The translations under genes and the position numbers were made by a program. A stretch of DNA of 64,000 bases, taken from positions 94,958,557 to 95,022,556 of the forward strand of contig OY986438.1 in assembly GCA_963920525.1 (NCBI GenBank). Reading direction: 5' to 3'. Shown here one piece after another: positions 33,914 through 46,018 of this stretch. The notes under the pieces were generated by a model. It was not told the origin of the DNA. It did no database searches and saw only the letters and a list, made by a program, of their open reading frames with translations. Origin of the DNA: Dichetophora obliterata. Its lineage: Eukaryota > Arthropoda > Insecta > Diptera > Sciomyzidae. The first letter of the stretch is position 1. The number at the start of each line of letters is the position of its first letter.

Positions 33914-34384
33914 AGGCCCAGTTATAATAGACGTAACGTAATGTGGTCTAATGTCAATTGAGCAGTGTGTTCTTTCACTTATTGTTTCAAACAATACTTT
34001 CTTATACAAGTGATTATAATAAACGTAACGTAATGTAACGGGACGTAAAGATCCGTTGGATTTCGATTTCTACGTTACTTTACATTACGTCTGTTCAAAG
34101 AGCAACTAAACATTGAGGTTAGATTCGATTATTGCGCTATTTTATATTGTTGAATTACGCTTTTTGTTGAGTTTTCGTTATTAATGTGATAGTTCTATAT
34201 ATCCACAGCTATGGATGACGTAGTTTTAATTGTACTTGTACAGGAACGTGCAACTATTTACGACAAATAACTGCCTGGCTACTGCCTATTATAATTGCTA
34301 CAACGTTTTCTTACATTACGTCCCGTCACGATGACAATTGACAACATTACGTTACTTTACATTACGTCTATTATAACTGGGCCT
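33914..34384. mobile_element. PIF/Harbinger-type MITE (GGCCCAGTTATAATAG family), copy 2
   Basis: Ends AGGCCCAGTTATAATAGACG, inverted, with TAA at 33911-33913 and 34385-34387. The empty site in the opposite arm reads GGTAC-TTA-GTTTC. 471 bp, inverted relative to copy 1 at 22015-22484, with which it shares most of its interior. Confidence 0.85.
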
Positions 34385-35165
34385 TAAGTTTCAATGCGAA
34401 AATTCTCAAAATCTGAGCGAATAATGTTTTTTAAATGCATATCATTGGACAGACAGGTGATTAAACTACCTTCATAACTATATTTTTGCATCTTTGTACT
34501 GAAACTTAGTACCAAAAACGCCAGTTTCACTACTTTTTAAAAAATATTTATGGCAAAAGTCTTAATAAGCTATATATCGTTATAAAGGTGGCTTAATCAC
34601 CTGTCCAATGATATGCATTTGAAAAACATTCTTCGCTTAGATTTTGAGAATTTTCATATTGAAACTAAGTACCATGAACGCCAGTTTCACTACTTTTAAA
34701 AAATATATATATGGCAAAAGTGTTAATTGTGCACTCAAAATTGTGCCAAAAGCTAAACTCGACTCAAAAGTTAAACTCGTGCTTTGCATATAGAACGAAT
34801 TTAAGTTCCTCCCAAAAGTTAAATCCGTACTTTTTAAAAAGAACGAATTTAATCTCCTCCCAAAAGTTAAATTCGTACTGTGCAAAAAGTTAGAAAACTG
34901 TAGAAATTTTTAGTACAACGACTTTCTCATAAAACTTCGTAACCTAAGAATGATATAAAGCGACTTGAAAATACACTTTTTGACTCTCGATGCAAATATG
35001 TCCGCTGTTTTTAAATATATATGATTTTAATGTTTTTTTTATTCAGTAGTCCAATAAAGCGATTTAACAAAAATGTTTCTTCATCGTGTTTTGTAATCAT
35101 TCTATCCATTCTTGTAACGAATTTTATTATCCTAGTGTGAATATTATTTCTAGTGTTTCCTTATA

Positions 35166-35410
35166 TTGCCACGCTCCTTTGTCGAATAACACCCACTTTC
35201 TTGACTGTAATTTGTCATAATTGCGCCCACCCCTATACAAAATTTCAGTACACTATTGCTAATATTATTAGAGATACAGTGGTTTTCACATGTTGCCACG
35301 CTCCTTTGTCGAATAAGTCCCACTTTCCTGAGCGTAGTTTGTAATATTTGTGCCTACCTCTGTACTTAATTTCAGTACCCTAGGTGTCAATATTACTCGA
35401 CATTCCGTAT
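35166..35410. repeat. tandem duplication, 127-bp period
   Basis: TTGCCACGCTCCTTTGTCGA occurs at 35166 and 35293; each copy continues with CCCACTTTC, a TGTAAT/GTAAT stretch, CCTACC/CCCACC and AATTTCAGTAC. The 34894-35165 stretch before it has no gene. Confidence 0.65.
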
Positions 35411-35531
35411 TTTTATACAGAGTCCGTACTAAGAATGCATTTTATAATAAAAAGCAAAAAATAATAATTATCTTGTGACTTAAAATTTTGAGCAAAAAAG
35501 AATAATTACTTCTGCTTTTTATTTTTTTAAG

Positions 35532-35770
35532 GCAAAAATAAAAATAAAAATTTGCTCGATATTTTTTTGGTCACAAAATAACTGGTATGTTTTGATTTTT
35601 ATGTTTTAAAGCAAAAATAAAGAGTAAAGTTTGCCCGATATTTCTTGGAGCACAATATAACTGGTAAGTTTTGATTTTTATTTTTTAAGCAAAAATAAAA
35701 AGCAAAATTTGCCCAACACATTTTGGAGCATAAAACAACTAGTCAAAAATTAAAAGCAAAATTAGTATTT
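35532..35770. repeat. tandem repeat, ~78-bp period, three copies
   Basis: GCAAAAATAAA-A starts units at 35532, 35611 and 35689; each continues with TTTGC-CGATATTT and GGAGCACAATATAACTGG-like sequence. Non-coding. Sequence after it to 36008 shows no gene. Confidence 0.65.
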
Positions 35771-36008
35771 CAGTTTACGTTTGAAAAATTTATTTTAAGG
35801 GATTTATGTCATTTCGTAGGTGCTTCATAAGGAGCCGTTCAAATATTATGTAAGCAGATACTTTGCAATTCTTAACCCCTCCGTCCCTTCGTCAGCAAAA
35901 GTAAGAAAAGCTCTTGCCCCCCTCCCATTCTTACATAAAAATTAGTAAATGTATTTTTCAATGTGTTCTGGTTTCTTTATTGATTGATTCATGAGCAGCA
36001 GTTGTAAC

Positions 36009-36255
36009 ATACCGTCTCCACGAGGCATATCACATGTCATCATATACATCAAGGCATGAGCACCAACTGTCAAAATATACTACAGTATTTGCTTGGTGGT
36101 CATTCTATGCCATGGCACGTTTGTTGAAATATTTCGATTCCATTGAAATTCAGGTATGCAATACAGTTCATGCCATGAGATAGATGCCATGCAAAATATC
36201 ATGGCATTTATCGCAGAGCATAATATATGCCATGGCGGTCTCCACTAGATTTTTC
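36009..36255. repeat. decayed CATGGCAT-rich element
   Basis: GTCTCCAC occurs at both sides (about 36014 and 36237) around a stretch dense in GCCATG/CATGGCAT motifs; ATACATCAAGGCAT and its inverse also occur. It may be a MITE with a GTCTCCAC duplication. The same octamer begins the TIRs at 51336-51720. Confidence 0.35.
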
Positions 36256-36700
36256 GATGCCTTGATGTATATTTGGTGCGAAGGATTTTCTTTTACTTCT
36301 TTATTTGAAATTAATTTTATTTTTTAAAGACAATTTTTTACAGAACTTTGTATTTGGAAACAATTTTTAAAACTGAAATTTTCAAAATGAAAATTTCTGA
36401 AAATATAATAAATGAATACAATTCAAAATGTTTTTTTATAGCAAGTGTTTTATAGACAAGTGTAAGTATTTTTAATAATTGCTTAAATGATATAATACGT
36501 TATTAATGATAAATCAAGGTAAGTGAAATGTAAGTTAAGATAAAAATCAACTTCAGGAGAGGTAAGTATTAATGTAACTTAAGGTAAGTATCAATGTAAC
36601 GAAAAGGTAAGTGTTCGGGTAGCGAACGATCGTGGATAGATTGGCGGAAAAAGAGAACAAATGGGTTAGAGTGGGTTGGGAACAATTTGTGGTTTATTTA

Positions 36701-36959
36701 CAAGCGCGTCGGAAGCGAATTTCATCTGAGGGGGCAGTACAAATGGGGGGGCAGTACAAATGGTGGTGCAAAAAAAGTTCACCAAAATTTCTTCACATGA
36801 AACATGAAGAAGAGAGAAAGAAGAGGAAAATATATAATAAAAAAATGTTATCGTTGTAAAAAAACTGATATTTTGAATAACTTATCCTTTCAAATTGTTT
36901 ATCTAGCTAAAAAAGTGCGGGGGCAACTGCCCCCTTTCCCCCCGCTTCCGACGCCAATG
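36701..36959. mobile_element. GCGTCGGAAGCG MITE with 8-bp TSD, copy 1
   Basis: Ends CAAGCGCGTCGGAAGCG and, from the right, CATTGGCGTCGGAAGCG. Perfect TTTATTTA duplications at 36693-36700 and 36960-36967. 259 bp. Internal GGGGGGCAGTACAAATGG copies are tandemly repeated near the left end. The following 36968-37430 shows no gene. Confidence 0.9.
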
Positions 36960-37431
36960 TTTATTTATGAAGTTGATGTTGATGGGTTCTCGTCTTCTAG
37001 GTGGGTGGGCTGCCGTGCTGCTGATCCCCAAAGCTACTGATGGATTTGCTGCTGGCTATTTATTTCCAATTCGTCGATGTTGTATATAATCGTGTGTATT
37101 CGATGTAATTGATGTTGAATGTAAATCGATGGTGAATTTGTGTTCTAATGTTGTCTTCGGGTGGTTAATACGTTGCAATTTGGGTGGGTGGGTAAAACGA
37201 TGTTCTTCACTTTCGGTATATTAGAACGAATAATCACATAAGACGCTGGCGCAACCTTGCTGTTGCCGAACGACAACTGTCAGCGCTCGTGCGACTTGTA
37301 GCGAGTAGTTGAGCAGATGTGTTTAATACACACGGTGTTTACGTTGGACGTAAACAGTAAGTATTAATGTAACAAAAGGTAAAATAGAATGTAGAGATTT
37401 ACTCTATGTGGTGATGTAACAGAGCACCACA

Positions 37432-37515
37432 TAAGTATGAGTATATTGAGTATGAGTGATTTTGAGTGTTTGGAGTATGAGTATGAGTGAGTATGGGTGG
37501 GTATGAGTGGGTATG
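37432..37515. repeat. GAGTATG microsatellite
   Basis: Imperfect repeats of GAGTATG and GGGTATGAG over about 80 bases. Confidence 0.7.
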
Positions 37516-38207
37516 AATTTATTATGGTATTTAAAAAATAAATGGAGTTTTTAAAGAACAACGCCTACCTAGTAACGCATGCGCAAATCTGCGTAGCAGT
37601 GTACATACATACTGCCTCTGTAGCTACACACATCTGTATTCTCTATTGTATTTATCTTGCTGAAAATAAACTTCTGGCAGAATAACCAGGTAGGGCCGAC
37701 TCGGAGAGGAATGAAGTAGAAATCTGAGAAAATCAGCTGTTCATGTCGAGTAAAAATGAAGAACATTAAAAAAAATTTCAGCTAACTGTACCAACAACAA
37801 TTACCAAGCAAATCTAAAACAACGACACACAGAGAAGAGCAAGATCACAGCGGTTGAGCAGCGTTAGAGGAGATGAACCGAATGGTCCACAGAAAATAAA
37901 CAGAACTTTGCTTACTACGTCCCGCATTTCACTCGTCACACACGAAAATTCTCGAGCTTGCGGCGAAAGCAATTATTGCTCCGAGAGCAATATTGTTTGT
38001 GCATATGGGACTTATTGTGGTATTTTTTAATGCGAATGAGATTTTTTTGGCAATTTTAAATGCATATGGATTTTGTGGTGGTATTTTTAAAACGCGTGGT
38101 AGTTTTTTGGTAATTTTTAATGATCGTGGGATTTTTTTCGATATCTTTTTATTGCGGCAAAAACTTTTTCTTTATCTCTACCATGGTAATTTTTGCTGTA
38201 TTTAATT
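37510..38207 (+). repeat. 0.7-kb dispersed repeat, forward copy
   Basis: Near-identical to the reverse complement of 53113-53838, from TTTATTATGGTATTT to the ACCATGGTAATTTTTGCTG end. The last 230 bases are a degenerate ~31-bp tandem repeat (GCATATGGGACTTATTGTGG-type units). An open frame through those units is shared by both copies but follows the repeat and has no recognisable domain. It may be an LTR or other non-coding element. Confidence 0.75.
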
Positions 38208-39734
38208 TAAGATTATTCCTTACTTTGTAGTGGTTTTGAAGTCTGTATTATTTTGTTAAAAAGTTTTTTTCGTAGGAACTTATGCCGATTTTAAGCTAGG
38301 CTTTTTGTAAGACTCACTCGATAAGACCCACTTGAAGCAATTTTTTCATTTTTATTTGCTTAGCAAAGTTGTTGGCCAGAATAATAAGAAAAACTTTGCT
38401 GAAGAAACCAAAACGAAAATTCGGATGGTTCAAGAGTTATTAACACAAAAATAAGTGCATATCTTGAGTAATTTTTGATTCTGAGCTATAAATCCTTAAA
38501 AATTTTTTCTTTTCAAGTATTCAGTAAAGTTGCGAAACCAATGTCACCACGAGATTTCTCAAACCAAAATTAAGTGAAAATGGTTGAAGTTATCAAATAA
38601 AGATAAAGAATGGTACGAAAAAGCGCACAGTGTAATTATCAATTATCCCGTCAAATGACTTAAAAAACTGCTGGTTTGGCGGAAAATCTGCTGATCTGAC
38701 ATCAGTGATGGCCTCCCCTATTGAGAATTATGCTTTTTTGTAAAAAAAATATTCTAAAATATTTCACTTACAATTTTTTAAATTCCACGAAAAGATTTTA
38801 CTTTGAGTTTTAAATATACATACTAAAGATATATACTAAACAAACACAAAAGCAAGTTTAGGGACATCATTTGTTGGTATTTATCACACTTCAATTCAAT
38901 AAATATAAATTAATATTAATAAAATGTAAATATAAAAAAGTTATATAACAGTTTATTTACACTTTACAAAATTCTTACTTTTCCTCATAGAGAAAACTTA
39001 AATTACAAAACTATATGTATAAAATTAAAGTTAAGGAACCTTGTCGAGATCAATATTAAAATTGTTTGTGTTGTTTTCATATAAATTCATGTTGTTAAAT
39101 TTTCACTATATAAATCATTAAATTTTCACTTTTTCTATTAGGTATTTGGTAGTTATCACAACACTTTTTCTAAACATGTAACCGTGTTTTAACATTTTAC
39201 AAAAATTTAAAAGTTTATCTCTGATTTTGTTTCGTATTTTTGTTTTAAAAATTCCATACACCTCAGTGTTGCTAAAGGGTAAAGCTTATAAAGAAAGTAC
39301 AAATTCTGTTGAATCTGTACTGCCCTCCCAAGAAATAAAGTCATGTCTCCATTTGAGTAGCTTTTTATTTTTTTATCTTTCTAAAAAACACACTAGAATG
39401 ACCATTTACTTAACGTTTTTCAGTAATTTTCAGTTGAAAATGGGTAATCTTAGCTTAACACAAAAATCAGAAACTCATTAACGGTTCCGAATCTGCCCTT
39501 ATCCCAATTTTGGAATTTTGGCGTTTGTGACTTTCTTTCTTAGGACGGCAGTGTATTGTGTTTGTGCTGTACAGTGCTTGCACTTTTCTCTATTTTCCAA
39601 TCAACAACTTTTAAGTTTTTGAATTGTTGAATAACCTTTATCGACTTTAACATGCAATAACAATAGAGTTCAGCTTCTACAGCTTTTTCGCACTTTCTCC
39701 ACATTAGACTATCTTAAGAACCAACTTAATATCA
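38208..39734. other. A+T-rich intergenic sequence
   Basis: No recognised gene. Short plus-strand frames (for example 39227-39481) have low-complexity composition and no domain. Confidence 0.45.
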
Positions 39735-42700
39735 ATGAAATATCTCAACGATATACATAGATAAAAGTGGTCCAAAACAATTCAAAGTGAGAAAAATTTA
39801 CCCACCATAATATAATAACAAAGGTACTCATGCGATTTAAAGGAGCAGTAGCCATATAATTTGTGCTACTAAAAGGTAAGTAAATTAAATTGTTAGCGTT
39901 TCTACTGCTTCTAAGGTTAGTGTTAAAATTTATAAGAGTTAGGAGTTCCGGTGAATCGAACCCACCAGTTATGAGTTGGTGTAAGTAGACAATATCAGCA
40001 GACTTCCTTCTCTCATTTAAGGATTGCATTTTTAATAGTTTTAAACGATCCTCATAAGGAGGAAGGTTTAAAGTGTCAGCTTCACTTAAGCCCCTTAGAG
40101 CAAACCGAACAAAACGTTTTTGAATTCTTTCTATTCGTTCAACATGTACATTGTAACTTGGCGACCAAACTTGACTTGCGTACTCCAAGTGAGGACGGAC
40201 AATTTAATAATACAGCGTTGTAGTTGTAATCATACTATTAAATTCTTTGGCCCAGCGTTTTATAAAACCGAGCATAGAAGACGCTTTTTTACATATGCTA
40301 TCAATATGAACGCTAAACGATAGCTTAGAATCCATGCATATGCCAAGATCTTTGACAGAATCTACACGATTTAAAGCCGTATCTTTTATCTTATAATCAA
40401 AAATTAAATTATTCCTTTTTCGCGAAAAGGTCATAGTTTGGCCTTTATCTGGATTAAGAAACATATTATTTTTAGAACACCACACTTTAAAGGATTTTAA
40501 ATCAGACTGGATTAGAACTGAATTGTCTTTAGAATCTACTGTTCTGTATATTTTCATATCATCTGCATAAATGAGCAGATGAGAGTATTTGATGATGTGG
40601 GTTACATCATTAATGGCTAAAATAAACAGAAGTGGACCAAGGTGGCTACCTTGAGGAACACCTGATGCAGCAATAAATTCAGCAAATAAGATCGCTCTGT
40701 CAGATACGATTGAATCCAGCTTACAAAAAATTGTGGAAAACCCATTAACTTTAGTTTAAATATAATTAATTTATGTGGTAGTTTATCAAATGCTTTACTA
40801 AAATCGGTGTAAATACAATCGACCTGGTTACCTGAATAAAATGAATTTAAGCAAAACGTTGTAAAATCGAGGAGATTAGACACAGTGGACCTGCCAGTAA
40901 CAAATCCATGCTGACGAGTTGTTATGATCCCACAATGAATCTTCACACAATCATACACGAGCCGCTCGAAAAATTTTGGAATCGATGAGAGTTTAGCGAT
41001 AGGCCTATAGTTGTTTACATCATTCCTACAACCTTTTTTATAAATAGGACTTATAAAAGATTTTTTTCCAAAAAAGTGGGAAATTACATTCCCTAATTGA
41101 TTTATTGATTAATATGGAGAGTGGTTGGCTTAGAACGGAACCACATTGCGTTAACACTGCGGTAGGAATTCCGTCAGGTCCAGCATTAAAATCTTCTTCG
41201 ATCGATCCAATATACTTTAAAATATCCTCTGAATTAAAAGATATAGGGTCCAACGAAACCCTGGGTGTAGAGTTCATAAATTCAAAAAAATCTTCATCAG
41301 GATTAAAAGAGTCTGAACAGAGTGACTCTTTAAAGAGAGCGGCAAATAGGCCACAAATTATAACGGATCGTCAGTAAATCCGTCAGAAGTCTTAAATGAT
41401 GAAGGGAATCCATCAGATTTTTTTTTAGTGTTTATGAAACCCCAGAATTTCTTTGGATCAGACAATATTCTCAGCTTAATATTGTCTAAATAATTTTTAT
41501 ATAAGGTAGCTGAGCAACTTTCAAAATCCAGAAACAAACGCTTGTAGGTTTCTAGGTCATTTAAGTCTAAGCTACAGACATATTTCTTCCATGCCCTATT
41601 CTTGTTGTTGCGAAGAGTCTTTAATTCCCTTGTGTACCAAGGGTAAGCACAATTTTTCGCAAATTTGAGGCTATACGGCACGGACTCAGAAAACATAGTA
41701 AAGATTTCCATATAAAAAAAATTAATTGAATCTTCAAGATTATTACCATTAAAATATTCTAAAATTACATTAAGTTTACTATGAAGTAAATGATTCAACC
41801 TCAAAAAGTCAGCTTTTCTGAAATTGAATTCATAAACTTTATCTATTGAATTAGAATTCACTATATTTTCCCTGTCGGACTTGTACCATACGCTCAGTGG
41901 TGGATGGTAGTCATCAACAGAAGTTAGAGCATGAAGGGCCCTCTTAACAATCACGTTGTTACAGTCTGTAGTTAAGACCAGGTCAAGAAGTCTTTCACGA
42001 CTATTATAAATACAACTTACTTGTTGTAAGTCAGAACATATATTATCAACAAATATATGCTCTTGGCGTGTCTTCGAATTAGATGCACAAAAATATGTAT
42101 CATCGTCTGAAGATTCCCATTTCAAGTCAGGCAGATTAAAATCGCCCAACAATAAAATGTCGTCACTAACGTCAAGAATATTTATAACGTATTCTATGCA
42201 TTCCGCATAAATTTCCACACTGCTCTTTGGAGAAACATAAGCACTAACTACATATACATTAGAATTACAATGTACAACCTTAATGCATATAAGTTCGATA
42301 TTAGAAGAGCAGGGAATATCGATAATGGAACTAACGAAGGAGTTCCTAACAGCTAATAAGACACCACCACCGACAGCAGAAGTATTGCCAGCGTATCTGC
42401 ACAGTAAAAAATATGAGCATAAATTTTATACCATTTGGTATACATATAAATCCAAACCAAAAATGTTTTAAAAGTTATACCATCAAATCTTATACATTTT
42501 TCCGGACCATTTTTCTCGTCAGACCAAACAAAACCACTATTTTTTTAAATTTCCCGATTTCGGTGATTTTTTTTTCTTTCGAACCAGAATATATTTTGAT
42601 TTACACATGATATCCATATAAGATTTTTAAATTATATTTGTTTTATTATTTTTATAATATTGAGTGTTATAAAATTTATAAATAATTTGGAATAAAAAAA

Positions 42701-42815
42701 AGTTTATACCATACAAATGTTACAAAAAAGATAAAATTTACCCTCAAATTTTTTACTGTGTGTCTTTTCTATATACTTCAAAACTATTATCAAACAATTT
42801 GTGGTACATGGTAGA
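39735..42815 (-). mobile_element. second non-LTR retrotransposon (Jockey/CR1-like), 5'-truncated
   Basis: Minus strand. Endonuclease: FEVYRKD (about 42780), broken by a MITE, then RYAGNTSAVGGGVLLAVRNS, VSAYVSPKSS and LLGDFNLPDLKW (286-residue frame 41358-42218 plus upstream). Reverse transcriptase: DFNAGPDGIPTAVL, RQHGFVTGRSTVSNL, VDCIYTDFSKAFDKLPHKL, a shift before the PQGS region, and YADD at about 40558-40569, then LNPDKGQTMTFSRKR. C-terminus: MEYASQVWSPSYNVHVERIE and RIQKRFVRFALRGL, ending near 39745. Three or four frameshifts. No ORF1. The frames are longer than those of the 18956-21970 LINE, so it is probably younger. Confidence 0.85.
42400..42760. mobile_element. MITE inside the LINE endonuclease frame
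   Basis: Ends CACAGTAAAAAATATGAG and, from the right, CACAGTAAAAAATTTGAG. TG flanks both sides (42398-42399 and 42761-42762). Removing it with one TG restores the minus-strand codons for Arg-Lys-Asp-Arg-Tyr-Ala-Gly-Asn of the endonuclease. 361 bp, non-coding. Confidence 0.75.
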
Positions 42816-44379
42816 TAATAATTTGTTTTGCTTTTAGAGAAGATAAAATCTTTTAAAAATTTTGAACTGAAAATACATCGATATTTTTTAAAATGTTGAT
42901 ATTTCGTGGTATTCTAGATTATACTTTAAGAGGCAAGTTTAAAACAAAAATTTTGCAGGAATTTAGGCTTGAATAAATAATGCTTTTGAATACATTAATT
43001 CGAAATAAAAATATATCAGGTATATCAGAAAGAAATATCGAATTATGCAAAAAATGAGAAAACTTTATTCCTTTGATATCTTAGAAACATAAACATTTTT
43101 GATTACAAACATTAAATTTACTATATTAACTTTCACTAATACATATGTAAGAAAAACAAAAATCCAAAGTTTTTTGCCGTTAAACAATTGATTTAACTAT
43201 TTTGCTTTAAAAAAATTTTCTTGAACTCTAGCAATTCCAAAATGTGTACGTTGTTCAAGCCATTGCACAGTGGACGAAATGGCTAATTTAGCGGTATTAA
43301 ATTAACAACTCCAAAATAAATAAAGATATCGATATGAAATTTGGCATGGGGTTAATAAAAATGTAATACACAAAGTTGTGAGGTTATACATTTCTAGAAT
43401 TTTTGTTGTTGCTGTTGTGCGACTTTTTCTCGTCGCCTATACAACCAAGAAACAAGGTATGAAAATTTTGCAATTTTTCCAACATTATGATATTTTGTAA
43501 GAGGTGATGATAGAATAGACAAAAAAAAATTACACAGGCATCGGCGTTTGAAAAGTTGACATCTAAATTAGTTTTTAATATAGGTCTTAAACTGATTCTC
43601 TTTAGACCCTACACCTGAACAAGTCAGGGTACATTAGCAGTAGAAGGAATTTAGATCATTGGATGATATTTTATTCTCACCTAAGGATATGCAGTATTGA
43701 TTTTTTTAATCCACACAGAAATACGTACACCTCCCATACAACCCACATACACTATTACTCAATTCAATTTTTAATTTTTGTTTTTTTATTTATTTGTATT
43801 TTTGTACTTTTAACCATTTTTTTAATTTTAGTAGTTAATTATAATAAAAATTTTTTAAAAAATTATGTCGAATTTTATTTTTATTTGTTTAATGTTTTAA
43901 ATATAAAATATAACACAGTTAATGCAAATAGCTTAAGGCAAATATATCTGTTTCTTATCAGAATCAGAAGAATCAGAACCATCAGCGTCTTCTAGAATAT
44001 TTGGCTCTGAAAGCAAATTAAGTACATATCTATCTATTTTTATATTTTTTCTAAATCCAACTGAATCTGCAAAATATTTCTCCCTGACTCCAGTTAAAAT
44101 TGCAGCTAATTTTGGTTATTGAAAAATTTTCTAGCAGTATTTCCGGTATTAGTATTTTCCGACCCAGGTTTCGGAATATCAACAAATAAACACATTTCTT
44201 TTCTTAACTTTTCTTGTATATTCAGTTTATTTTGCTTTACAATAAATTTATCATCAGAGCTATTAATTTGCCACTTTTTAATTAGTAATCAATACGCAAC
44301 ATGTAAAATGCACTTATACCATTAAGAAATAATTATAAATTAAACTCGCTTTCCCTTTAAGTTCACTTTCGATCCTCTA
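42816..44379. other. A+T-rich intergenic sequence
   Basis: No gene recognised. A plus-strand frame at 43663-43995 is Ile/Phe/Asn-rich low complexity and not credible. Confidence 0.45.
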
Positions 44380-44613
44380 AAGGGCACCATATTAAACTTA
44401 ATGTGATGTCACTTAGCCTATAAAAAGCGGACGAGCAAAACACCTAAAACGATACCTCATTTGTCAAATTATGATAAGTAGTTTAGAAGTTAGGGTAGTT
44501 TAGAAGTAAGTAAGTTCAGTTAACTTTTTGTTCTTTATAGGGCATTATATTAAACATTATCGTGCGTCACATAACTTTTCTTCACCGGACGATCAAAACG
44601 CATCTAATGATAC
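44380..44613. repeat. tandem duplication, ~158-bp period
   Basis: AGGGCA-ATATTAAAC-TTA starts copies at 44380 and 44538; both continue with GTCAC, CGGACGA-CAAAAC and GATACC. The second copy is split by the MITE at 44614-44873 and resumes with CTCATTTG. Confidence 0.6.
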
Positions 44614-44873
44614 CATTGGCGTCGGAAGCGGGGGGGAAAGGTGGGCAGTTGCCCCCCACTTTTTTAGCAAGATAAACAGTTTAAAAGGAAAAGTTATTCA
44701 AAATATCAGTTTTTTTACAACGATAATATTTTTGTATTATATATTTTCCTCTTCTTTCTCTCTTCTTCATGTTTCATGTGAAGAAATTTTGGTGAACTTT
44801 TTTTGCACCACCATTTGTACTGCCCCCCCATTTGTACTGCCCCCCCAGATGAAATTCGCTTCCGACGCGATTG
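44614..44873. mobile_element. GCGTCGGAAGCG MITE, copy 2 (inverted)
   Basis: Ends CATTGGCGTCGGAAGCG and, from the right, CAATCGCGTCGGAAGCG. Perfect AATGATAC duplications at 44606-44613 and 44874-44881. The sister tandem copy keeps the empty site as AACGATAC-CTCATTTG. 260 bp, opposite orientation to copy 1. Confidence 0.9.
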
Positions 44874-46018
44874 AATGATACCTCATTTGCTCATGTCACT
44901 AAAAAAAAATTATATATTAAAAAAAGCTGCGTTTGGAAACATTCTCTGTGAATAAAAAAGACTTAAACTAATGGCAAGAAATGGCAGATAGATCATTGTA
45001 GACGTTTCACAACAACAATAAACTAACTTAATAAACAAGACAAGAACCACACCGAATCCGATCGAATACAACAAGTTGCACTCCACGAAACTATAGTATA
45101 AACTACTAAAAACATGATATCACAAATGTTACCTACTGCAATATATTTCTACTAGTATTCGCGGCAGACGTTGTTCTGCAACAACCGCTTTACTGCCATA
45201 TACGAAAATGTCAAGAAATGCCAAATATATCCACCTTTTTTAGTATAGCTGCCGAAAGTAACCATATGCACTTAAAAACCAAATTTTAGTCTAATACGAT
45301 CAAAACCGTGCGAAATATAGCATTTTTGTTGTTTTGCAAGCGGTAAAAAAGGGTGCGGCAAAGTTATTTCCCTTTAACCATCTCGTAATCGAAACAAATC
45401 GACTGACAAAATTTCAGCTCAATTTAGCTTAAGCCTTGCGCACTTTGCTTCACTCCAAGCTGACCCCCCGAAAAGTGAGTTTAACTAAAGTGGGGCAGGC
45501 CCATTTTTTTTGCACTTGCCGAGAGTAACCAAATGAACTAAATTACAAAATTTTTGTCTAATACGACCCAAACCGTTGAAATAAAACATTTTCCTTGGTT
45601 TGTGGGCGTTAAAAGGGGGCGTGGAAACCAATTTTTAGTACAATTGCTGATAGTAACCATACAAAATAAGTCAAAATTTTAGCTCAATCGACCCAGTAGT
45701 CAATTTTAATGATTTCTCAAAAAGTGGGTGTGGCTATATAGCGATAACGCCCTTTTTTAGTACAGTTGCCGACAGTAACCATACAAAATTAAGTATCAAA
45801 TTTTAGTCTTATACGGCCGAAACTGCTTGAAATATAGCATTTTCACTGATTTGTGGGCGGAAAAAGGGGGCGGAAAGTACAGCTATCGAGAGTAACCGTA
45901 TAGACTAAATTACAAAATTTTAGCCTTATACGACCAAAACCGACTGAGATATAACATTTTTATTGATTTGGGGGCGGTAAAAGGGGGTGTGGCAACTTTC
46001 CCCCTAAACTATCTAATA

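Larger units (their letters stand above)
33313..34893. mobile_element. foldback element built of short tandem units, with two insertions
   Basis: The left arm (33390-33563, continued 33848-33913 and from 34385) pairs with the right arm (to 34893) around a centre near 34480. Outer arms are tandem repeats of an AAGTTAAATTCGTACTTTTT-type unit with TGGGAGGA spacers; an extra palindrome AGGAGGAAATTTCCTCC sits at 33367. Inner arms contain TGGCGTTCATGGTAC, CATATCATTGGACAG and AAATTCTCAAAATCT-like blocks. The left arm is interrupted by two MITEs, while the right arm preserves both empty sites. Non-coding. Confidence 0.75.

Noticed and set aside
37993..38205. 70-codon open frame also present in the inverted copy at 53119-53451.
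   Set aside because: The frame runs through a degenerate ~31-bp tandem repeat and is shared because the DNA is duplicated, not because of a recognisable protein.
43663..43995. 110-codon frame on the plus strand.
   Set aside because: Composition is Ile/Phe/Asn/Tyr-rich as expected from A+T-rich DNA; no domain or splice context.
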